From assembly GCF_015330165.1 (NCBI RefSeq), contig NZ_JADDXT010000002.1, forward strand, positions 3,127,646 to 3,191,645: DNA of 64,000 bases. Direction: 5' to 3'. Numbering within the stretch: position 1 is the first letter of the stretch; every line of letters starts with the position of its first letter. The position numbers and the translations under genes were made by a program. The stretch is from Zobellia roscoffensis. Lineage in GTDB: Bacteria; Bacteroidota; Bacteroidia; Flavobacteriales; Flavobacteriaceae. Shown piece by piece: positions 1 through 10,188 of this stretch. Under the pieces are notes generated by a model. That model did no database searches. It saw only the letters and a program-made list of their open reading frames with translations, and was not told the origin of the DNA.

Positions 1-74
1 TGGGGTTAAGCCTTTCTATTCGTCAAATTTTAGGAAAATGTAGTTATGAAGATAAATTAGTATCGGTTTTTTTA

Positions 75-104
75 TTGTATTAGTGCATCTTTTCGTAGAT
101 TTTG
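75..104 (+). promoter_or_regulatory. Putative Bacteroidota promoter of the HTCS gene
   Basis: A TTG at 75-77 is followed by 18 bases and then TAGATTTTG at 96-104. This resembles the Bacteroidota -33 TTG and -7 TAnnTTTG boxes with one extra base inside the -7 element. Transcription would start near 111, about 33 bases before the chosen ATG at 144. Prediction by eye only. Confidence 0.35.
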
Positions 105-143
105 TCGGTAAATGATATCTGTCATTTAAAAGTCAACCCATAT

Positions 144-3100
144 ATGGTTACAACCAAGCATCTTTACTTTTTTTTTCTCCTTCTCTCAACAACACTGAGT
201 GCTCAGTTTAACACTTTGAAATTCGAAAATTTTGAGACACCGGAAGGCTTATCAAGCAGTACCTGCTCAGAAATATTTCAAGATAAAGAGGGTTTTTTAT
301 GGTTTGGAACCATAGACGGACTCAATAGGTATAACGGCTATGAATTTGAAATCTTCAGGTCGGTTTTAAATGATCCTACATCTATTAGTAACAATAGGGT
401 CAACACCATTACCGAAGATAAATTTGGTAGAATATGGGTAGGGACGAATAACGGCTTAAACGTTTATGATAGGCAGACCAATAAATTTACGCTTATAGAT
501 CTTTACGGTCCTTTGTCATTATCCAGCAGTCCTAGAAAAATAATTAACGATGTGGTCTATGACCTAACGGGGAATGCAATATGGGTAGCAACACAAAACG
601 GAGCTATAAAAATTAATTTAGCGGAATCCGATTATTTGCAGAACCTTAAAATTTCTTATTACCTAAATGACACTTCAAACAATCGTTCTTTAGACAATAA
701 TCAGGTAAACAACATTCTTACCGCTGCCAATAATGAATTATGGATTACTACCGATGGTCAACATCTCAACCGGTACGATCGTTCTAAAGACGATTTTGAC
801 AGGGTACTTATCCAAAGTGAAAGACCCTATGAACTTAACCATATTCCTAAGAGGGTATTTATAGATGACGAGGGCGATTTTTTGATAGGTAACGACCTGT
901 CCAATATGATTATTTGGAAGAGAGATAAAAATGAATTCAGCCACTTTTCTTTGGCGAATTCCCATATTCCGGTCAGTAACATCTACCAAGATGATACGGG
1001 TATTTTATGGTTGTCTACGGATGGTGAAGGTATATTTTTATACGATAAGAAAACGGATCAAATAACAAGACAAATCGTTAATAACCTTTTTGATCCTTTT
1101 TCCTTGGCCAATGATAAACCCTCTATAATTTATGAGGACCGTAGCGGCATTTTATGGATTGGTAGTTATGATAAAGGGGTGAGTAAGTTAGATCCTTCTA
1201 AATATTCTTTTGGTCACTATTATTACCAGCCGAACAATGAAAAAGGACTTAGTGAGAAAATAATACAATCCGTGCTAGAAGATGCAAAAGGGCGAATTTG
1301 GTTGGGAGCGTATAATGGCGGATTAGATTTGTTTGATGAAAAAAATGAATCGTACAAGCACTACAGTAGTGTTCCTGGAAACGAAAAATCACTCTCGTCC
1401 AATAAAATTTTATATACGTTTGAGTCTTCTGATGGAAAAATATGGATTTGTACGTTAGACGGAGGGCTCAATAGTTTTGACCCTGATACGGAGATTTTTG
1501 AGCGATATGAGAATGATGTATTCAACCTAAAATCAATAGGACAAAATTCCGTTTGGGCCGGACTCGAAGATTTTGAAAAAAGAATATGGATAGGTCTACG
1601 TACCGAAGGCTTAAATCTTCTAGACCCTAAAACAGGAGTATTTACCAGTTACAGAAATACTACTTTAAAGGATATAGGTCTTACCAGCAATATTATTCTG
1701 TATTTATATGTAGACACTAAGAAGCGTTTGCTCATAGGAACTACACTGGGGCTCAATATAGTTGAGTTAGATAAGCTTGAAACGTTCGCTCCGGAAGAAA
1801 TAAACTTTAAAAGAGTAAATGAAGAAGGAATAGAGGGAAATAGAATAAATTATATAACACAAGATTACAAAGATAATATTTGGTTGGGTACAGATTCTGG
1901 GATTTTTGTACTCAATAAAGAGTTAAAGCCAATAAAGTCATATTCCTCGTTAGATGGGCTGCCCAATAACCTGGTGGTGGGGCTTGAGGAGGATGACAAT
2001 CATAATTTTTGGATTACCACAAAAAGTGGATTGTCCTTTCTTGATCCTGAAAAGGACGAGATTAGAAATTTTAATGCGCATGACGGACTACAAGGTACCG
2101 AGTTTCAGACCAAATCCATAGATAAGACCAAGGATGGTAGAATTATTGCAGGTGGGCTTAATGGGTTCAATATATTTCATCCGGAGCATATAAAATTCCC
2201 TGCAGAGGTAAAATTAAAACCACTCATCACCAATTTTAAACTAAATAATAAAGCCGTTGTAAAAGGCGATTCCATAAACGGGCGCGTCTTAATACATAAT
2301 GCTTTAGATTCTTTGGAAAATCTGCAATTAAAGTATGATGAAAATTATATTTCGGTAGAATTTGTATCGCTTTATTTTGAAAACCCGGAGCAAGTACAAT
2401 ACGCATATAAAATGCACGGGTTGGATGATGATTTTGTAAATATTGGAAGCAACAGAGTTGTAAACCATTCCAATTTAGAGCCGGGAGACTACATATTTGA
2501 AGTAAAAGCATCCGTTGACGGTAAGTGGGCCAATGCCGGTTCTGCTAAGTTGAATATTGAGATTTTGCCTCCATTTTGGAAAACCTGGTGGATGTATCTT
2601 GTCTATGCCATTGCCGGTGGTTTATTGTTGTGGGCTATAATGTATTATTACACACAAAAAGTAAGAGAAGATCAGAAGCACGAGTTAGATCAGATGAAAC
2701 TGCAATTTTTCGTGAATGTTTCACATGAGTTCAGAACCCCTTTAACCCTAATTTTGAATCCGGTAGATAAGATACTTTCCAGTATTAATGAGTCTAGTCC
2801 TATGATGAGCTCGGCACAGACTATTCAACGTAGTGCCAGACGATTATTACATTTGGTAAATCAATTGTTGGATTATAGAAAAATGGATGTCGGCATGATG
2901 CCTTTACATTTAGAAAAAGGCAATATTGTTAAGTTTTCTGAAGATATCTTTACGTTGTTTAAAGATTTAGCAGACCAAAAAGAATTGAATTATACGTTCA
3001 CATCGGATTCAGAAGTACTATTTGCTCATTTTGATTTGGACAAAGTTGAAAAAATCATCACCAATCTTATATCCAATGCCATAAAATTTACGCCATCGGA

Positions 3101-4310
3101 AGGAACCATAGTGGTATCCATAAATGAGGTTACCCAAAAAGTAAAAACATATGAATCTGTTTTCTTCTATAAGGAGAAAATGGGTGATTATGTAGAAATT
3201 GTAGTTAAGGATAGCGGTAGAGGGCTAGATAAGATACAGTTGAAGAATATTTTTTCTAGATTCTATAACCTAGATCCGTCAAAAACGGGAACCGGTATCG
3301 GGTTGAACTTTAGTAAGGCTTTAGCTGAAATGCACGGTGGCGATATTGGGGTGGAAAGTCAATCTAAAAAAGGCAGTAAGTTTATAGTAAGGTTGCCATT
3401 AAACTTAGATAAAGAGGCTACCAGCACAGAGAATATAAAGAATGAATTCCGTATTAACTCTATGAAAGCCGTTGAATATGAAATGCTTACTACTAATGAA
3501 TTAGTAACAAAGAAGGATTTTCAAGAGCAGGTCGGAGACGAGAATCGTCCAAAAGTGCTTATAGTAGAAGATAATAAGGAGTTGCGTACGCATTTAGTAA
3601 ACGACTTAAGGGAATTCTATCAAGTTAAACAGGCTGCCAACGGGGAGAAAGGGTTGAAGATGGCTAAAAAACATCTGCCGGATATTATTATTAGTGATGT
3701 AATGATGCCCATAATGGATGGTTTTGAACTTTGTAAAGGCATAAAGAGTGAATTTGAAACCTGTCATATTCCAGTATTACTCTTAACGGCAAAAAGTCTG
3801 GATGATGATAGAATAGAAGGGTATCATAGTGGAGCAGATGGGTATTTGTCAAAACCTTTTGTTACTCGGGTTTTGATCGCTAGAATCAATAATTTGTTGG
3901 AAACAAAGAAAAGACTACGAAAACGATTTTCAGAGATAGGAGGTATCTTTCCTGCAAGTGAAGTTACTACCAATACTATGGATGAAGTGTTTTTGGATAA
4001 GGTAACAAAAACTATTCTGGACAATGTGGGTGATATGGACTTTAAGCAAGAAGACCTTCTTAAAGAATTAGGCATTGGAAGGTCTCAGCTATACCGAAAA
4101 ATTAACTCATTAACGGGCAATAATCCCAGTCATTTTATGCGTACCGTACGATTGCGTAAGGCTTCTGAACTTTTAAAGGAGAATCAATATTCTATAAAGG
4201 AGATTTCGTATATGACCGGTTTCAATTCTACCGCATACTTCAGTAAAACATTCCGGGAGCTTTTTGATGTAACACCAACAGAATTTACGGAGCAACAAGA
4301 AACCGAATAG
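144..4310 (+). CDS. Hybrid two-component system sensor/regulator (HTCS) of the PUL
   Basis: One-protein sensor, kinase and DNA-binding regulator, typical of Bacteroidota PULs: it senses an oligosaccharide in the periplasm and activates nearby susCD genes. From the ATG at 144 it has 1388 residues. It begins with a signal peptide ending in LSAQ, then two-component beta-propeller repeats (recurring W-[IL]-G-T) to about residue 700, a Y_Y_Y domain near 731-792, a membrane segment near 815-836, a HisKA domain with phospho-acceptor H861 in VSHEFRTP, a HATPase with NLISNAIKF near 973, a receiver domain from about 1136 with phospho-acceptor D1185 in SDVMMP, and a C-terminal AraC-type HTH. A TTG at 102 would extend it by 14 residues, but the ATG places the signal peptide at the N-terminus. 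It is convergent with susD and most likely controls the pair at 4384-9430. The ligand is unknown. Confidence 0.93.
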   Translation: MVTTKHLYFFFLLLSTTLSAQFNTLKFENFETPEGLSSSTCSEIFQDKEGFLWFGTIDGLNRYNGYEFEIFRSVLNDPTSISNNRVNTITEDKFGRIWVGTNNGLNVYDRQTNKFTLIDLYGPLSLSSSPRKIINDVVYDLTGNAIWVATQNGAIKINLAESDYLQNLKISYYLNDTSNNRSLDNNQVNNILTAANNELWITTDGQHLNRYDRSKDDFDRVLIQSERPYELNHIPKRVFIDDEGDFLIGNDLSNMIIWKRDKNEFSHFSLANSHIPVSNIYQDDTGILWLSTDGEGIFLYDKKTDQITRQIVNNLFDPFSLANDKPSIIYEDRSGILWIGSYDKGVSKLDPSKYSFGHYYYQPNNEKGLSEKIIQSVLEDAKGRIWLGAYNGGLDLFDEKNESYKHYSSVPGNEKSLSSNKILYTFESSDGKIWICTLDGGLNSFDPDTEIFERYENDVFNLKSIGQNSVWAGLEDFEKRIWIGLRTEGLNLLDPKTGVFTSYRNTTLKDIGLTSNIILYLYVDTKKRLLIGTTLGLNIVELDKLETFAPEEINFKRVNEEGIEGNRINYITQDYKDNIWLGTDSGIFVLNKELKPIKSYSSLDGLPNNLVVGLEEDDNHNFWITTKSGLSFLDPEKDEIRNFNAHDGLQGTEFQTKSIDKTKDGRIIAGGLNGFNIFHPEHIKFPAEVKLKPLITNFKLNNKAVVKGDSINGRVLIHNALDSLENLQLKYDENYISVEFVSLYFENPEQVQYAYKMHGLDDDFVNIGSNRVVNHSNLEPGDYIFEVKASVDGKWANAGSAKLNIEILPPFWKTWWMYLVYAIAGGLLLWAIMYYYTQKVREDQKHELDQMKLQFFVNVSHEFRTPLTLILNPVDKILSSINESSPMMSSAQTIQRSARRLLHLVNQLLDYRKMDVGMMPLHLEKGNIVKFSEDIFTLFKDLADQKELNYTFTSDSEVLFAHFDLDKVEKIITNLISNAIKFTPSEGTIVVSINEVTQKVKTYESVFFYKEKMGDYVEIVVKDSGRGLDKIQLKNIFSRFYNLDPSKTGTGIGLNFSKALAEMHGGDIGVESQSKKGSKFIVRLPLNLDKEATSTENIKNEFRINSMKAVEYEMLTTNELVTKKDFQEQVGDENRPKVLIVEDNKELRTHLVNDLREFYQVKQAANGEKGLKMAKKHLPDIIISDVMMPIMDGFELCKGIKSEFETCHIPVLLLTAKSLDDDRIEGYHSGADGYLSKPFVTRVLIARINNLLETKKRLRKRFSEIGGIFPASEVTTNTMDEVFLDKVTKTILDNVGDMDFKQEDLLKELGIGRSQLYRKINSLTGNNPSHFMRTVRLRKASELLKENQYSIKEISYMTGFNSTAYFSKTFRELFDVTPTEFTEQQETE

Positions 4311-4317
4311 AAATAAA

Positions 4318-4347
4318 AAAAGCAGCTGTATAAATACAACTGCTTTT
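4318..4347. terminator. Bidirectional terminator between HTCS and susD
   Basis: AAAAGCAG at 4318-4325 pairs with CTGCTTTT at 4340-4347, with TGTA/TACA extending the stem inward. The A-run on one side and T-run on the other let it end transcripts in both directions, as suits two convergent genes. Confidence 0.7.
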
Positions 4348-4383
4348 CAGCTCAACTAACTCAAAACTAAATAAACGATTTTT

Positions 4384-6171
4384 CTAGTACCCAGGATTTT
4401 GTAATAAACTAGAGTTCAAACTTGTTTGCGTAGTTGGCAAAGGAAACAAGTAATTATCTCTATCAAAATTACGTGTTGACTCCGGCTGTATTACAATACA
4501 TAACCTTTCTCCAACTCCTGTGGTTGTGGTTTCAGGTGCAAAATTATAAGAGCTTGGAGAGTAGAGGTCATCATTACCTTCATATACTGTTCCTTCAATT
4601 ACAGCTCCATATATAGCCTCACCTAATTCTTCTTCTGCAATTCCCCATCTTTTTAGGTCTGTATATCTAGAAGCACTTTCCGCATATAGTTCAATAGCTC
4701 GCTCTCTTCTGATTTCAGTTTCAATATCCATACCATTAGCAGATAAAAAGGCATTGCTGATAGGTGGTAAGCCCGCTCTGGCTTTTACCAAATTTATAGA
4801 CTCGTCCATTTCAGCATCGGTAAGAGTGCCATTTAACTCATATAAGGCTTCGGCATACATTAAATATACTTCTGCTAAACGTATAAATGGCATGTCATAG
4901 GCTTCGGTTTTTGTTACTCTATAAGCATTTTCAGTGCCCCAATTCCAACTCATGAATTTAGAATTGAAGTAACCGTAGTTGTTTGTTCCACTTAAAAGTA
5001 CGTCTCCGTTTTGTGGAATTTCACCAAGGTTTCTGTGGTAGGTGAAATAGGCCCTCATTCTATAATCTCTGTTTTGAAATTCATCGGGCGTATTTGCATA
5101 GCCTTCAAACAATGGAGAATCGGTTATAGGTAATCCGTCCGTAGCTAAGAATAAATCCATCATTTTTCTACTAGGCTTTAATCTACCTTCATAAACGTGA
5201 CTTACAAGGTCACCTGCTTGCCTATATGTGAAATCATATTTACCATAGAGAATAAACTCTTTATTTGTAGACTTGTCCAATCCGGCCGGGTTAGAACCAG
5301 AATCTTCTAAGTTAAATAGGAAATTCGAACTCAAATTATCTAAACTGGAGTTGTAATCCCATAATTCAAAAGCTCCTGAATTCATTACCGATTGGGTAAG
5401 TGTAACAACCTCCTGCAAATAAGGGGTAATATTGGCGTTATCAAAACCAGCACTTCCTGCTCCGCTACTGGTGCCATCACCATCAGTGGTAGTTCCCACA
5501 TATTTCATCCAAGTGGCTTCATGTAATAATACTTCCGCCTTAAAAGCCATAGCGGCCTCTTTACTAATTTTTCCTTTGTCTTCAGAGCCAATAATTAACT
5601 CATTTGGCAATCCGGCAATAGCATCGTCTAAATCACTTATAATTTGAGTAACAACTTCGTATCTACTGTTACGAGGGGCATCTAATTCTTCAGAATCAAT
5701 ACCTAAAGGTTCGGTCACAAGAGTTACACCACCATAGCGTTGTACCAAAAAGAAGTACTGCCAAGCTCTATGAAATTTGGTGGCTGCAACATATTCGGCA
5801 ATACTTTCCCCTCCCTCATAACTTTCAGCTCGTTCCAATAGAAGGTTCATATCCCTAATGTATTCATAGGTATCTGTATAATATTCATCATCTACAGGAG
5901 GTAGAGTTTGGCCTCTTCCATAATCCTGCATACCACCATCTTCAAAATAACCGACTAAGTCCGAACCGTGATCTGAGAATATGCCTTGGTCATCCCTCCA
6001 TGTTAACAAGTATGGATAAAATCTATTGGATCCGGTTAAAAAATGCTCGGCCTCGGAATAGTAAACATCATCTGTTATAGAAGCTGGTGGTGTTAAGTCT
6101 ATAAATTCGTCCTCACAAGAGGTGAAGAGTACCATTGCGCATGGTAAAATTATATATAGTAAATTTTTCAT
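4384..6171 (-). CDS. SusD-family glycan-binding lipoprotein (first pair)
   Basis: Outer-membrane surface lipoprotein that binds glycan and caps its partner SusC. The protein has 595 residues. Its signal peptide ends in a lipobox with Cys19 (VLFTSCED), followed by acidic residues as expected for surface export. The body is SusD/RagB-like: a helical repeat region including AATKFHRAWQYFFLVQRYGG and a C-terminal part with FIRLAEVYLMYAEALYELNG. The gene lies 22 bp downstream of the SusC gene on the same strand, so the two are surely co-transcribed. It is only distantly similar to the second SusD at 47116, and longer (595 against 504), so the two systems probably bind different fragments. Substrate not determinable. 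Confidence 0.93.
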   Translation of the reverse strand: MKNLLYIILPCAMVLFTSCEDEFIDLTPPASITDDVYYSEAEHFLTGSNRFYPYLLTWRDDQGIFSDHGSDLVGYFEDGGMQDYGRGQTLPPVDDEYYTDTYEYIRDMNLLLERAESYEGGESIAEYVAATKFHRAWQYFFLVQRYGGVTLVTEPLGIDSEELDAPRNSRYEVVTQIISDLDDAIAGLPNELIIGSEDKGKISKEAAMAFKAEVLLHEATWMKYVGTTTDGDGTSSGAGSAGFDNANITPYLQEVVTLTQSVMNSGAFELWDYNSSLDNLSSNFLFNLEDSGSNPAGLDKSTNKEFILYGKYDFTYRQAGDLVSHVYEGRLKPSRKMMDLFLATDGLPITDSPLFEGYANTPDEFQNRDYRMRAYFTYHRNLGEIPQNGDVLLSGTNNYGYFNSKFMSWNWGTENAYRVTKTEAYDMPFIRLAEVYLMYAEALYELNGTLTDAEMDESINLVKARAGLPPISNAFLSANGMDIETEIRRERAIELYAESASRYTDLKRWGIAEEELGEAIYGAVIEGTVYEGNDDLYSPSSYNFAPETTTTGVGERLCIVIQPESTRNFDRDNYLFPLPTTQTSLNSSLLQNPGY

Positions 6172-6193
6172 CTGTCTGTTTTTTATATGTTGA

Positions 6194-9100
6194 TTACAAG
6201 GATACTTTTACGCCTAACGCCCATGTACGCATAAATGGATAGGTATTATTATTTGCCCCAGCTATAGATTCTGGGTCATACCCGTCTTTTACTTTGGTGA
6301 ATTCAAATAAATCATTGCCAGAGAAGTAGATACGCAAGTTATCAATAGGTCTGTTGGCTATTTTAAGGTCTTTAAAATTGTACCCTACAATCAAAGATTT
6401 TAACCTAACATATTTATTGTTCTGTCTCATGAAATCATTGTTTACATAATTCCACCCTGCGGCACCACGTTGTGTAGATAGTCTAGGAAATTCAGAATTA
6501 GGGTTTTCTTGGGTCCATGTTTTTCCTAACCACGATGCAGATTGGTTTTGCCAAACTGCTTGAAAAGGAGCAGAAAAATATCCGGTTCTAACAATATATT
6601 GTTGTAGTGCACCTTGAAAAAATGAACTAAAATCCCAGTTTTTATATTTCAAATTTAAATTGAAACCGTATACATAATGAGGTGAAGAATCACCTTGGAA
6701 GGTAACATCATCCGTATCAATAACCCCATCTTCATTGGTGTCTACAATTCTGGTGTCACCAGGAACTAATTCTGCAGCTGATCCCTGATCGGCCAATATT
6801 CCTCCGGAATAAGTTGCGTAGTACTGATCAACTTCTGCCTGATTTGCAAAAAAGCCATCAGTCTCATATAAGTAAAAAGAGTTAATTGGTCTACCTTCAA
6901 CAACTAAATCATCGTTATTATCGCTTGAATCAATTAAATTCAATCCCGGAACAAAAGAGTCTGCACCTTCATATGATGTAATTTCGTTTTTAGAGTCGCT
7001 CATATTCGCACTTACGCTAATTTCTAAATCACCCACATTACCGTTCCATCCCAATTGGGCTTCCCATCCTTTTGTCTCTAAAGAACCAGAATTTGTAAGT
7101 GGAGCGGTAGTACCAAGAATATCAGGGTATACAAGGCTAATAAGCATATCTTCATTGTCTTTTTGGTAATAATCAAAAGAACCGAAAACGTGGTTGTTGA
7201 ATAATCTAAAATCTAGACCAACTTCTTTTGTAATAATTCGTTCCCATGTGGTAGTATCACTAAACAAACTACTAGCTCTAGAAGTTACCTGTTGACCTGC
7301 ATTGGTTTGGCCGAAAACCGTATTGCCAAAATTGACAGTTGATAGATAACCAAAATTATCGAACCCGGAAGTACTACCTAATTCACCATAACCTCCACGT
7401 AGTTTTAAGAAGTTAATGGTGTTGCTATCCTTTAAAAAGTTTTCTGAACTTATCACCCAACCACCAGATGCACTAAAGTAGTTAGACCATTTATAGCCAT
7501 CTGCGAATCTTGAAGATCCATCTCTTCTACCTTGTACTTCCAACAAATATTTTTGCTTGTAATCATAAGTTAAACGACCAATGTAACCGAAAGACCCCCA
7601 TGTGTTTCCGCCACCTTCTGTTTCAATATTTTGATCTGTTGCACCAAGGTTTAAATCATAAACACCATAATCTACAAACCCTGCTCTTTTAGCTCTAAGT
7701 CCGTTATTTTCATTTCTTTCAGCTTCTATTGCCAGTAAGCCGGTTACATTATGGTCTCCAAAGCTATTATTATAGTTTAAAGTGGATTTGTAGTTTTTAT
7801 AAGTTATGTTGCTTGTTTCTTCTTCGATGTATGTATTACTAGGGGCCGTTATATTAGTAGCAAAATCGCCTTGCCAACTATACAAAGGAACTGATAATGC
7901 GTATTCTTGATCTTCACTTTGCTGCCTGTTAAATGCGTAAGAACCAGTCACATTTAAATGATCTGTTATTTTATACGTGGCTTGCGCAAAAATTTTCATT
8001 TGTTCATCTATAAAATTTTGGCGTCCACCGTCTATAACCTGTGCTACGGCATTTCTCTGTCCTGCTATATCTACACCTCCAAAGACAGAATAATATTGAC
8101 CTTGATCATTATAAGCAGGAAATAAAGGAGCATCGTATGCAGCTGCATCTCTTGCTAAACCTCCTGTAGGCCCTGAAACATGTCTGTGAAAATAGCTTAT
8201 ATTGGTGTTCAACTTTAACCTGTCGGTAACGTCAACATTATAGTTCAGATTAAAATTAAATCTGTCTGAAGAATCATCGGCAACTTTTAATCCACCAACG
8301 TTTTCGTCATAACCAGCGGAAATACGGAAGTTGCTTATCTCAGTACCTCCGGATACGCTAATATTATGTTGGTTAGAATATGAGTTTCCAAAGAGGTCAT
8401 CAAATCTGTTTCCTTCGGCTAACCAAACTCTTCCGTTAATAGGTAAATCATAATATCCTTCTTCTCCTGCAGCTATTCTTCCTAAAGTTTCACGATTGTT
8501 CCAAAAGAAATAGTTTGGACTTTTACCAGCAGCTGCATCAGAATCAACAGCAGCTAAATAAATATTGCCATATTCTGTCATAGTTGGTGTTGGTGGCCGA
8601 ATTCCAATTGTACCAAGACGGGTAATCGTACTTAATTCTACTTTAACGTCCCCTCTACCTTTTTTGGTAGTAACTAAGATTACACCTCCTGCGGCACGAG
8701 AACCATAGACAGAAGCTGATCCACCTTTTAGAACACTTATACTTTCTATGTCGTTCGGGTTCATTTCGTTAAACGAGGTTGAATTGATGGAGGGTACACC
8801 ATCAATAACAATTAATGGGTCTATTCCATTAACAGAAGAAGAACCCCTAATCAAGAAGTTTATATCTTCGTTTCCAGGTCTAGACGACCCTCTAGTTACG
8901 ACTAATCCAGGTGTTCTACCTTGGAGAGCCAATGCAGGACTACCGGTTGCTATATCTTCAAAAGCTTCTGCTTTTACCTGTTCAACGGAGCCGGTTAAAG
9001 TTTCTTTCTTAGCAGTACCATAACCAACAACGACTACTTCATCTAGAGCAGCAACATCAGTAACTAGTGAAACATTGATTGTGGAATTGTTACCAACGGT

Positions 9101-9430
9101 AATTTCTTGAGAAGCAAACCCAATGGAAGAGAATACGAGTATACTATCGGTAGAAGGAACGTTGATAGAGTAATTCCCGTCAAAATCAGCCGTGGTACCG
9201 GTGTTGGTTCCTTTTACGATTACGTTGGCCCCAGGGATTGGTAAGCCGTCTTCTGCACCTATTACAGTACCGCTAATGGTCGTGTCTTGAACATCTGTAA
9301 TGTCCGGAATACTATTACTGCCTGTAGCGGCATATAGTTTAGTACATGTGCCGCTAATAAGAAATGTTAAGATTCCTAAAAGACCGGCCACATACTTCAA
9401 GTTGGATCGATAGTTTTTTTCAGTGGTCAT
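6194..9430 (-). CDS. SusC-family TonB-dependent outer-membrane transporter (first pair)
   Basis: TonB-dependent importer of oligosaccharides, 1078 residues. It has an N-terminal signal/membrane segment, then a carboxypeptidase-D regulatory-like domain (ISGTVIGAEDGLPIPGANV, with DFDGNYSI), the SusC linker DEVVVVGYG, a plug domain with the usual DIESISVLKGGSASVYGSRA, and a long beta-barrel ending in an aromatic-rich strand (FMRTWALGVKVSL). Gene order susC then susD and the 22-bp gap are standard. The start is 758 bp from the divergent GH88 gene, so both promoters must lie in that gap. Regulation by the neighbouring HTCS is inferred from family practice. Confidence 0.94.
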   Translation of the reverse strand: MTTEKNYRSNLKYVAGLLGILTFLISGTCTKLYAATGSNSIPDITDVQDTTISGTVIGAEDGLPIPGANVIVKGTNTGTTADFDGNYSINVPSTDSILVFSSIGFASQEITVGNNSTINVSLVTDVAALDEVVVVGYGTAKKETLTGSVEQVKAEAFEDIATGSPALALQGRTPGLVVTRGSSRPGNEDINFLIRGSSSVNGIDPLIVIDGVPSINSTSFNEMNPNDIESISVLKGGSASVYGSRAAGGVILVTTKKGRGDVKVELSTITRLGTIGIRPPTPTMTEYGNIYLAAVDSDAAAGKSPNYFFWNNRETLGRIAAGEEGYYDLPINGRVWLAEGNRFDDLFGNSYSNQHNISVSGGTEISNFRISAGYDENVGGLKVADDSSDRFNFNLNYNVDVTDRLKLNTNISYFHRHVSGPTGGLARDAAAYDAPLFPAYNDQGQYYSVFGGVDIAGQRNAVAQVIDGGRQNFIDEQMKIFAQATYKITDHLNVTGSYAFNRQQSEDQEYALSVPLYSWQGDFATNITAPSNTYIEEETSNITYKNYKSTLNYNNSFGDHNVTGLLAIEAERNENNGLRAKRAGFVDYGVYDLNLGATDQNIETEGGGNTWGSFGYIGRLTYDYKQKYLLEVQGRRDGSSRFADGYKWSNYFSASGGWVISSENFLKDSNTINFLKLRGGYGELGSTSGFDNFGYLSTVNFGNTVFGQTNAGQQVTSRASSLFSDTTTWERIITKEVGLDFRLFNNHVFGSFDYYQKDNEDMLISLVYPDILGTTAPLTNSGSLETKGWEAQLGWNGNVGDLEISVSANMSDSKNEITSYEGADSFVPGLNLIDSSDNNDDLVVEGRPINSFYLYETDGFFANQAEVDQYYATYSGGILADQGSAAELVPGDTRIVDTNEDGVIDTDDVTFQGDSSPHYVYGFNLNLKYKNWDFSSFFQGALQQYIVRTGYFSAPFQAVWQNQSASWLGKTWTQENPNSEFPRLSTQRGAAGWNYVNNDFMRQNNKYVRLKSLIVGYNFKDLKIANRPIDNLRIYFSGNDLFEFTKVKDGYDPESIAGANNNTYPFMRTWALGVKVSL

Positions 9431-9545
9431 AAAAGTGTTATTTAATAGTTTTTGTTGAATTAATTTTCCGATTCATATGAGCTACACATGAGCCGATTAA
9501 ATTGTTAAGCCAATGTTAAAGAGAATAGAAGCCAGAACCGATAAA

Positions 9546-9582
9546 TTATCATTCATTGATGATAAACTATTGTTCATTATCA
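9546..9582. promoter_or_regulatory. Cluster of TTATCA/TGATAA half-sites upstream of the first susC
   Basis: TTATCA occurs at 9546-9551 and 9577-9582 with its complement TGATAA at 9560-9565, and TTCATT is repeated at 9552 and 9573, exactly 21 bp apart (two helical turns). The cluster lies 116-152 bp upstream of the susC start. It could be an HTCS binding site, but this is inference from position and symmetry. Confidence 0.3.
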
Positions 9583-10078
9583 GTTTCAATAACCATAAAT
9601 TGGGGTATTCATAAAAAATAGGGTTGAAAATTTGAAATTGTTGGAAAGAACGATGAAACAAAAAAAGACAGGATTTTTAAAGGATTATCTTATATGGTTT
9701 TTAGCCAGAAAAATAAATAAGAAACAGGAGGTTTAAAATTAGAGCTTGTCTTCAGTAGCTCATAAGTACTGTAAATACGCTTGTCTTTTAGCATATAAAC
9801 TAAAATTTGAATAGAATTTTAAAAAGAGAAATAGGAGGAGAATAAAATTCGTTCAATGAAAAACAGGAATAAAATCATACCAGCAAAAAAGTGCCTAACG
9901 TTCAAAAATTGAAGATTCTTAAAAACTCCAAAATGTACATGAGTATTTCAGCTTAGCATGCAAATACTACATATTATACCAACAAAAGGCTATTATTTTA
10001 TAGCTTATGAATCATAATTTATGAGTCTTTATCATCATTCTAGGTAAAATTGTAAAGGACGAAAACCAGGCTTAAACT

Positions 10079-10104
10079 GTGAAAGTGTATTACACCAATT
10101 TCAC
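10079..10104. promoter_or_regulatory. Nested palindrome upstream of the GH88 operon
   Basis: GTGAAA (10079-10084) and TTTCAC (10099-10104) flank a perfect 11-bp palindrome, GTGTATTACAC (10085-10095). It lies 85 bp before the GH88 start codon. It may be an operator or an RNA hairpin in the leader; the sequence alone does not decide. Confidence 0.4.
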
Positions 10105-10188
10105 GCTTTTAGGAAAAATTTTTTCGTTTTCAATTTTAAATAATCAATCAACTTTAATGATTCCTTAGGGTATCGAAAAATACTTCAG

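Larger units (their letters stand above)
9431..10188. promoter_or_regulatory. Divergent intergenic regulatory region
   Basis: This 758-bp, strongly AT-rich gap separates the first susC (minus) from the GH88 operon (plus). I see no credible gene in it. It holds three TTATCA/TGATAA elements at 9546-9582 and a palindromic element at 10079-10104, both listed separately. On the minus strand, TAACATTG at 9511-9518 is one base away from a TAnnTTTG box and could serve susC, but I find no matching TTG upstream of it. No clear promoter for the plus-strand operon was found. Confidence 0.5.

Noticed and set aside
9883..9893. GCAAAAAAGTG, similar to the 13-mer of the operator module
   Set aside because: It has one A fewer and differs after GT, and no TAnnTTTG-like box lies about 57 bp downstream (sequence near 9940 does not match).
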